DNA from: Neogemmobacter tilapiae
GTDB taxonomy: Bacteria; Pseudomonadota; Alphaproteobacteria; Rhodobacterales; Rhodobacteraceae
Direction: 5' to 3'
Length of the DNA stretch: 64,000 nucleotides
NCBI RefSeq assembly: GCF_014652215.1
Contig: NZ_BMYJ01000013.1
Location: 1 to 64,000 of the forward strand
Below are positions 60,218 through 64,000 of the stretch, one piece after another (position 1 is the first letter of the stretch; each line of letters opens with the position of its first letter). The notes beneath the pieces were generated by a model. That model worked only from the letters and a program-made list of their open reading frames with translations. It ran no database searches and was not told the DNA's origin. Both the position numbers and the translations under genes were made by a program.

Positions 60218-61162
60218 CTACCGGGGGGCGGCAGCCCTTTGCAGGCGGTCGTTGATGGCGAGCCCCAGCCCGTCGCGGGGCACGGGTGCAAAGGCGATCT
60301 GACCGCCCGGCCCGGCCAAGGCATCGGCCTTTCGCAGCATGTCGAACAGGTTGCAGGCGGCATCGGTCAGGCTTCCCACGACAGAGAGGTTCAGATCGGC
60401 CCCGGCGCATTTCGGCCCAAACCCGACCCATATGGCCCCCTTGGGCCGTTCCGTGGCATTCAACACCACGCCTGCGCCCGGCGCATAGTGTGAGGCCAAT
60501 TGCCCCGGCGCGGTGATGCCTTCGCCAGCTGTCGCCAGCTTTTGGCCTAGAACGCCCTCAATCTCCTCTACCCCGATGCCGCCGGGGCGCAGCAGGCGGG
60601 GCGGGCCGTCGGCCAGTCCGATGATGGTGGATTCGACGCCCACGGTGCAGGCCCCGCCATCCAGAACGGCAGCGATCCGGCCCGAGAGACCGTCCAGCAC
60701 ATGGGTCGCTGTGGTGGATGAAACCCGCCCCGAGGGGTTGGCGGAAGGGGCGGCCAAGGGGCCGTCGAAAGCGGTTAGCAGAGCCTGCGCCAAGCGATGC
60801 GCCGGTTGGCGAAGGGCGACGCTGGGCAGGCCCGCCGTGACCAAAGGCGAAAGGCCCGCGCCATCGTGCAAGGGCAGGACCAGCGTCAAAGGCCCCGGCC
60901 AGAAGGCGGCCATCAGGGCGCGAGCCTGATCGGAAACATGCGCATAAAGCGCGGCCTGATCGGTCTTGGCCAAATGCACGATCAGCGGGTTGAACGATGG
61001 CCGCCCCTTGGCGGTATAGATCGCGGCCACGGCCTGATCCGAGCGCGCATCGCCTGCCAGACCATAGACCGTCTCGGTCGGGATCGCCACAAGCGCGCCC
61101 TGCGACAACAGGGCGGCCGCGCGGGCGATGCCCTTGGCATCTGGCGAAAGAACCTCTGTCAT
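60218..61162 (-). CDS. L-threonylcarbamoyladenylate synthase (Sua5/TsaC type)
   Basis: 314 residues from MTEVLSPDA. The YrdC domain shows LVAIPTETVYGLAGDA, IYTAKGRPSFNPLIVH, LTLVLPL and SANPSGRVSSTTATHVLDGL; a C-terminal Sua5 extension follows, with SPGMVASHYAP-like text here reading PGQLASHYAPGA. It makes threonylcarbamoyl-AMP for the t6A modification of tRNA. Two ATGs nine bases apart (61162, 61171) are possible. The ending of the gene is 51 bases from the convergent phosphoesterase stop. Confidence 0.93.
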   Translation of the reverse strand: MTEVLSPDAKGIARAAALLSQGALVAIPTETVYGLAGDARSDQAVAAIYTAKGRPSFNPLIVHLAKTDQAALYAHVSDQARALMAAFWPGPLTLVLPLHDGAGLSPLVTAGLPSVALRQPAHRLAQALLTAFDGPLAAPSANPSGRVSSTTATHVLDGLSGRIAAVLDGGACTVGVESTIIGLADGPPRLLRPGGIGVEEIEGVLGQKLATAGEGITAPGQLASHYAPGAGVVLNATERPKGAIWVGFGPKCAGADLNLSVVGSLTDAACNLFDMLRKADALAGPGGQIAFAPVPRDGLGLAINDRLQRAAAPR

Positions 61163-61257
61163 CCATCCCATCCTTCAACAAAACCGCCTTATCCGCCATG
61201 ACGCCCTTTGCCAAGCCGCCGCCCCTGCCCCATATTGATAGGAAAGGAGATTTCGCC

Positions 61258-61737
61258 ATGAACACCGTCGACGCCCTTGAGGCCAGCGCGCTGCCCTGTG
61301 CGGGGGCCGTTCATGCCGATGATTGCGCGCCCGCAACGGTGGAAAGCGAGCCATTGCCCGCCGCTGTCGCCCGCGTTCCGGTCGAGGAAAAGGGGCCGGC
61401 CCGTTGGGCCTATGAGCGGTTGATCCTGTATATCCGCAACTTTGAAAAACAGCTGAACCCCGATCAAGAGGTGGCGATGGGCTTTACCGGGGGTGAGGCG
61501 GGGGTGCTGCGGATTGAAGGGCTGGGCTATTTTGACCCGGATATCGTCACCTTTTACGGCGAGGATGACAGCGGGCTGCGGACGCAGTTGATCCAGCATG
61601 TCAGCCAGTTGAACGTCATCCTGCGCGCCCTGCCGCGCGCGAGCGATGCCGAACCGGCGCGGCGGATCGGATTTCAGCTGTCGCGCCAGTTCGACAAGGG
61701 CGCGGACAGTGCGACAGAAGGGGCCGGACCCCCGTGA
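61258..61737 (+). CDS. DUF6173-like protein
   Basis: 159 residues from MNTVDALEASALP. The conserved part starts at GPARWAYERLILYIRNFEK and runs through MGFTGGEAGVLRIEGLGYFDPDIVTF to QLIQHVSQLNVILRALPR. This is a compact alpha/beta protein that I associate with DUF6173 in Rhodobacterales; the name is from memory. No function is known. AGGAGA lies eight bases upstream. The N-terminal 35 residues are low-complexity and possibly disordered. Confidence 0.82.
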   Translation: MNTVDALEASALPCAGAVHADDCAPATVESEPLPAAVARVPVEEKGPARWAYERLILYIRNFEKQLNPDQEVAMGFTGGEAGVLRIEGLGYFDPDIVTFYGEDDSGLRTQLIQHVSQLNVILRALPRASDAEPARRIGFQLSRQFDKGADSATEGAGPP

Positions 61738-61795
61738 CAGGCGGTGATTCTTGCTTTATGGCCGATGGCAAGCACGTTGACGGGAGAGTGACGAC

Positions 61796-61930
61796 ATGGC
61801 CGAACACAAGCATGGCAGCATGGATATCCGCGACCACGAGAAAACCTTTGCGGGTTTCCTTCGGTTGGTCACTTGGGGTGCGGGCATCAGCATCGGCATC
61901 GTGATCTTCATGGCCCTGGCCAACGCCTGA
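61796..61930 (+). CDS. aa3-type cytochrome c oxidase subunit IV
   Basis: 44 residues: MAEHKHGSMDIRDHEKTF followed by one membrane helix (GAGISIGIVIFMALAN). This is the short fourth subunit of the bacterial aa3 oxidase, with the characteristic MDIxDHEKTFxGF core before the helix. It is not near other oxidase genes, which is normal for this subunit in Rhodobacterales. GGGAGAG is upstream of the ATG. The gene ends eight bases before the following lipoprotein gene. Confidence 0.92.
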   Translation: MAEHKHGSMDIRDHEKTFAGFLRLVTWGAGISIGIVIFMALANA

Positions 61931-61938
61931 GTTTCCCG

Positions 61939-62556
61939 ATGCGCATTTTCCGCCTGATCGCTGGCCTTTCGCTGGCCCTTTTTGTCGCCGCCTGCGGGGG
62001 GGCTGACAACAAATTCGCGCCCGAAGATCAGGTTCAGGCGGCGCGCTATGTGCATGATGGGCCAACGGCGATCACGCTTTACACCGTGCTGCGCAAGTCG
62101 AACGGGTCGGGGGCGCATTCGGGGCTTTTGATCAATGCCAGCGAAAGGGTCATGTTCGATCCGGCGGGCAGTTTCTATCACCCGAACCTGCCCGAACGGC
62201 ATGATGTGCATTTCGGCATGTCGCCGAAGGTGGTGGATTTCTACATCGACTATCATGCGCGTGAGACGTTTGATGTGGTGGAACAGACGGTTGTGGTACC
62301 GCCGGGCGTGGCGCAGCTGATCTATCAGCGGGCGCTGGCGAATGGGGCGACGCCCAAGGCGATGTGCGCGAACCATATCAGCGCGATCCTGTCGGGGGTT
62401 CCTGGCTTTGAATCGATCAAGCAGACCTGGGGTCCGCGGACGCTGATGCAGGACTTTGACAAGATTCCGGGCGTGCAAAAGCGGGTGATCACCGATGATG
62501 ACGCCGACAAGAACCACGGGGTGTTGATCCGGCAATCGGCGGAAGACATCCGCTAG
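61939..62556 (+). CDS. Unknown lipoprotein
   Basis: 205 residues from MRIFRLIAGLSLALFVAACGG, a lipoprotein signal with lipobox VAAC giving an N-terminal lipidated Cys19. The mature protein includes TLYTVLRKSNGSGAHSGLLI, LPERHDVHFGMSPKVVDFY and VPPGVAQLIYQRAL, followed by MCANHISAILSG; the Cys and His there resemble the NlpC/P60-like papain fold pattern but I cannot confirm it. It follows the oxidase subunit gene by eight bases, so cotranscription is likely. Confidence 0.85.
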   Translation: MRIFRLIAGLSLALFVAACGGADNKFAPEDQVQAARYVHDGPTAITLYTVLRKSNGSGAHSGLLINASERVMFDPAGSFYHPNLPERHDVHFGMSPKVVDFYIDYHARETFDVVEQTVVVPPGVAQLIYQRALANGATPKAMCANHISAILSGVPGFESIKQTWGPRTLMQDFDKIPGVQKRVITDDDADKNHGVLIRQSAEDIR

Positions 62557-62625
62557 GGCGAAGCCTTTGCAGAAACGTCACATTCGGCTAGGCTGACCCA
62601 AGGGTCAGGCAAAAGGAACCGCATC

Positions 62626-63192
62626 TTGGGCACATGTTGCGGCCTTGTTCTGGCCGGGGGCGAAGGCCGCCGGATGGGCGGTGCCGACAAGGCCCTGCTG
62701 CCCTTGGGCGGAAAACCCCTGCTGGATCATGTTCTGGGCCGTCTTGCCCCACAGGTGGATCTTGTCGCGATTTCCGCCAATGGCGCGGCGGGGCGTTTTG
62801 CAGCGTGGGGCCTGCCGGTTCTGGCGGATGAACAGGTGATGGGGCCTTTGGCAGGGGTTCTGGCGGGGCTGCGTTGGGCCGCGCAAAAGGGGGGCGAAAG
62901 CCTGCTGACGGTGGCGGTGGACAGCCCGTTCTTTCCCGGCGATCTGGCGGTGCGCCTGGGGGCGGCCCCGGCGATGGCCGCCTGGCAGGGGCGTTTGCAT
63001 CCGACCTTTGCGGTTTGGCCCGTGACCCTTGCGCCGCTTTTGGCCGAGGAATTGGCCCAAGGCCATGCGCGGCTGCGGGATTTTGCGGCGCTGACCGGGG
63101 CACGGGTTGTCGATTTCGGGGCAAGGGGCGAGGATCCGTTCCGCAACCTGAACAGCCCGGCCGATCTGGCCGAGGCGGAGGGGTTGCTTTGA
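62626..63192 (+). CDS. mobA: Molybdenum cofactor guanylyltransferase
   Basis: 188 residues. CCGLVLAGGEGRRMGGADKAL is the nucleotidyl-binding start, LLPLGGKPLLDHVL the next helix, and MGPLAGVLAGL together with VAVDSPFFP the active-site blocks of MobA, which attaches GMP to molybdopterin. The start is TTG at 62626; AAGGA sits eight bases upstream and the conserved fold begins right after it, so an ATG is not needed. Its stop overlaps the next gene's TTG start. Confidence 0.92.
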   Translation: MGTCCGLVLAGGEGRRMGGADKALLPLGGKPLLDHVLGRLAPQVDLVAISANGAAGRFAAWGLPVLADEQVMGPLAGVLAGLRWAAQKGGESLLTVAVDSPFFPGDLAVRLGAAPAMAAWQGRLHPTFAVWPVTLAPLLAEELAQGHARLRDFAALTGARVVDFGARGEDPFRNLNSPADLAEAEGLL

Positions 63193-63839
63193 GCCCATCA
63201 TTCACCATCCTGACCGGCCTGCCTACCGAATTGCGCAGCGAAGCGGTGTCAATCTATTGGCAGGCTTTTGGTGGCAAGCTGGGCCGCGTGTTGGGGCCGG
63301 AAGATCGCGCGACGGTTTTTCTGCAAGAAACGATGAGCGCGCGGAACTGTCTGGTGGCTGTGTCACCCGAAGGGGTTTTGTTGGGTATCGCGGGTTTCAA
63401 GACGGCACAGGGGGCCTTTACCGGCGGCAGTCCGGCGTTGTTGCGGCGGGTTTATGGGCGCTGGGGCGCGCTTTGGCGGCAGGGCGTGTTGCGGCTTTTG
63501 GAAAGCGACACCGACAATCGCCGCTTTCTGGTGGACGGCATCTGCGTGCGGCGCGAACAGCGGGGGCTGGGCGTCGGCACGGCGCTGCTGGAGGGGCTTT
63601 GCGCCGAGGCGCGGCAGCGTGGCTATGCCGCGATCCGGCTGGATGTGGTCGATACCAACTGGCGCGCAAGGGCGCTGTATGAACGGCAGGGGTTTCTGGC
63701 GGTGGGGGATACGCCCATCGGCTGGCTGCGGCATGTCTTCGGCTTTGCCGCCGCCACTACGATGGTGAAGCCGCTGGACACAAAGGCCGATGCGCCGCCG
63801 CGCGGGCAAGCGATCCGCCCGGTCGAAGCCGCCGAATAG
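63189..63839 (+). CDS. GNAT-family N-acetyltransferase
   Basis: 216 residues from the TTG at 63189, which overlaps the mobA TGA (TTGA) and is preceded by a purine-rich GAGGCGGAGGGG. The N-terminal 110 residues include LPTELRSEAVSIYWQAFGGK; the acetyl-CoA signature is VRREQRGLGVGTALLEGLC, followed by AIRLDVVDTNWRARALYERQGF. It acetylates an unknown amine. Translational coupling to mobA hints at coexpression but not shared function. Confidence 0.9.
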   Translation: MSPSFTILTGLPTELRSEAVSIYWQAFGGKLGRVLGPEDRATVFLQETMSARNCLVAVSPEGVLLGIAGFKTAQGAFTGGSPALLRRVYGRWGALWRQGVLRLLESDTDNRRFLVDGICVRREQRGLGVGTALLEGLCAEARQRGYAAIRLDVVDTNWRARALYERQGFLAVGDTPIGWLRHVFGFAAATTMVKPLDTKADAPPRGQAIRPVEAAE

Positions 63840-63840
63840 C

Positions 63841-64000
63841 CTAGTCGAAGGTTCCCGACACCCGCCCGATCAGCATGAAAGCCCGCGCCGAGCGGCTGTG
63901 GGCCAAGGCTTCCATTTCGCCATCCACCGCCTCGGGTTCAAAGGCCGCCAGGGTTTTATCAAAGGTGCGCAGGAAATGGTGACAGGCATCGCGAAAGACG
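63841..64000 (-). CDS. Partial unknown gene cut by the window end
   Basis: The minus strand is open from the window edge to the TAG at 63841-63843 and encodes a 52-residue C-terminal piece that reads DACHHFLRTFDKTLAAFEP, then EALAHSRSARAFMLIGRVS. Codon use is the same as the neighbouring genes, and the text looks like a helical soluble protein. The start lies outside. Family not recognised. The stop is one base past the stop of the convergent GNAT gene. Confidence 0.7.
   Translation of the reverse strand, partial: VFRDACHHFLRTFDKTLAAFEPEAVDGEMEALAHSRSARAFMLIGRVSGTFD

Noticed and set aside
1-64000. tRNA and rRNA genes
   Set aside because: I looked in the intergenic gaps for T-loop text and cloverleaf stems and found none.

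Overview
The window reads as a chromosomal segment of an alphaproteobacterium of the Rhodobacterales (Rhodobacteraceae/Paracoccaceae type). The grounds are high GC, dense ATGA-coupled operons, an RpoH2-like sigma factor, a 44-residue aa3-type cytochrome oxidase subunit IV, a B12-dependent class II ribonucleotide reductase, HisZ with HisG, and several uncharacterised families I associate with this order (DUF1489, DUF2125, DUF6173). Species cannot be told from the sequence alone.

Layout: 1-2.5 kb is a lower-GC accessory stretch that begins with what looks like the right tip of an IS21-type element, followed by a two-gene unit of unknown function and a large unknown membrane/coiled-coil protein. 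2.5-4.4 kb holds a small unknown gene, a YedK/HMCES-type abasic-site protein and a YbjN protein. 4.4-5.1 kb is a membrane protein plus XRE regulator behind two matching operators. 5.1-7.8 kb is a proC-csaA-hydroxyacid dehydrogenase-sulfotransferase run. 7.8-11 kb holds two tandem cupins, an unknown helical protein, and an amino-acid ABC permease and binding protein without an ATPase. 11-13.8 kb is a coaBC-dut-moeB-like operon. 13.8-15.2 kb is a strikingly AT-rich islet with one DUF2971-like gene. 15.2-17.2 kb is rpoH2 divergent from cobU-cobC.

17.2-24.8 kb carries two GSTs, comM, mscL, a TetR/membrane pair with two operators, ald with a divergent Lrp regulator, and a secreted CAP-RTX protein. 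24.8-33.2 kb carries a GH3/NagZ-like enzyme and SDR, a small possible lipoprotein, argB, DUF3291, a sterol desaturase-ferredoxin-SixA operon, an EEP-family protein and a membrane protein. 33.4-38 kb has leuCD, another gene-poor islet with one unknown gene, then rsfS-rlmH. 38-41.2 kb is a complete zinc-uptake locus (znuB, znuC, zur, znuA) with a Zur-type palindrome. 41.2-48.6 kb has galM, hisG-hisZ-hisS, slyX, an AbrB-type membrane protein, DUF2125 and a ChaC-like cyclotransferase.

48.6-51.1 kb encodes a MotA/ExbB-like and OmpA/MotB-like pair, probably an ion-driven stator of unknown purpose. 51.2-55 kb is one 1277-residue RTX protein built from about twelve repeats of about 82 residues. 55.1-64 kb has DUF1489, nrdJ, an aldehyde dehydrogenase, a phosphoesterase, a Sua5-type tRNA-modification enzyme, DUF6173, the small oxidase subunit, a lipoprotein, mobA, a GNAT and a gene cut by the window edge.

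No rRNA, tRNA, CRISPR array or complete transposon was seen. The most distinctive unexplained items are the stator pair, the two small regulator/membrane-protein modules with duplicated operators, the IS-bordered unknown genes at the left edge, the giant repeat RTX protein, and the membrane-anchored MoeB-like enzyme.
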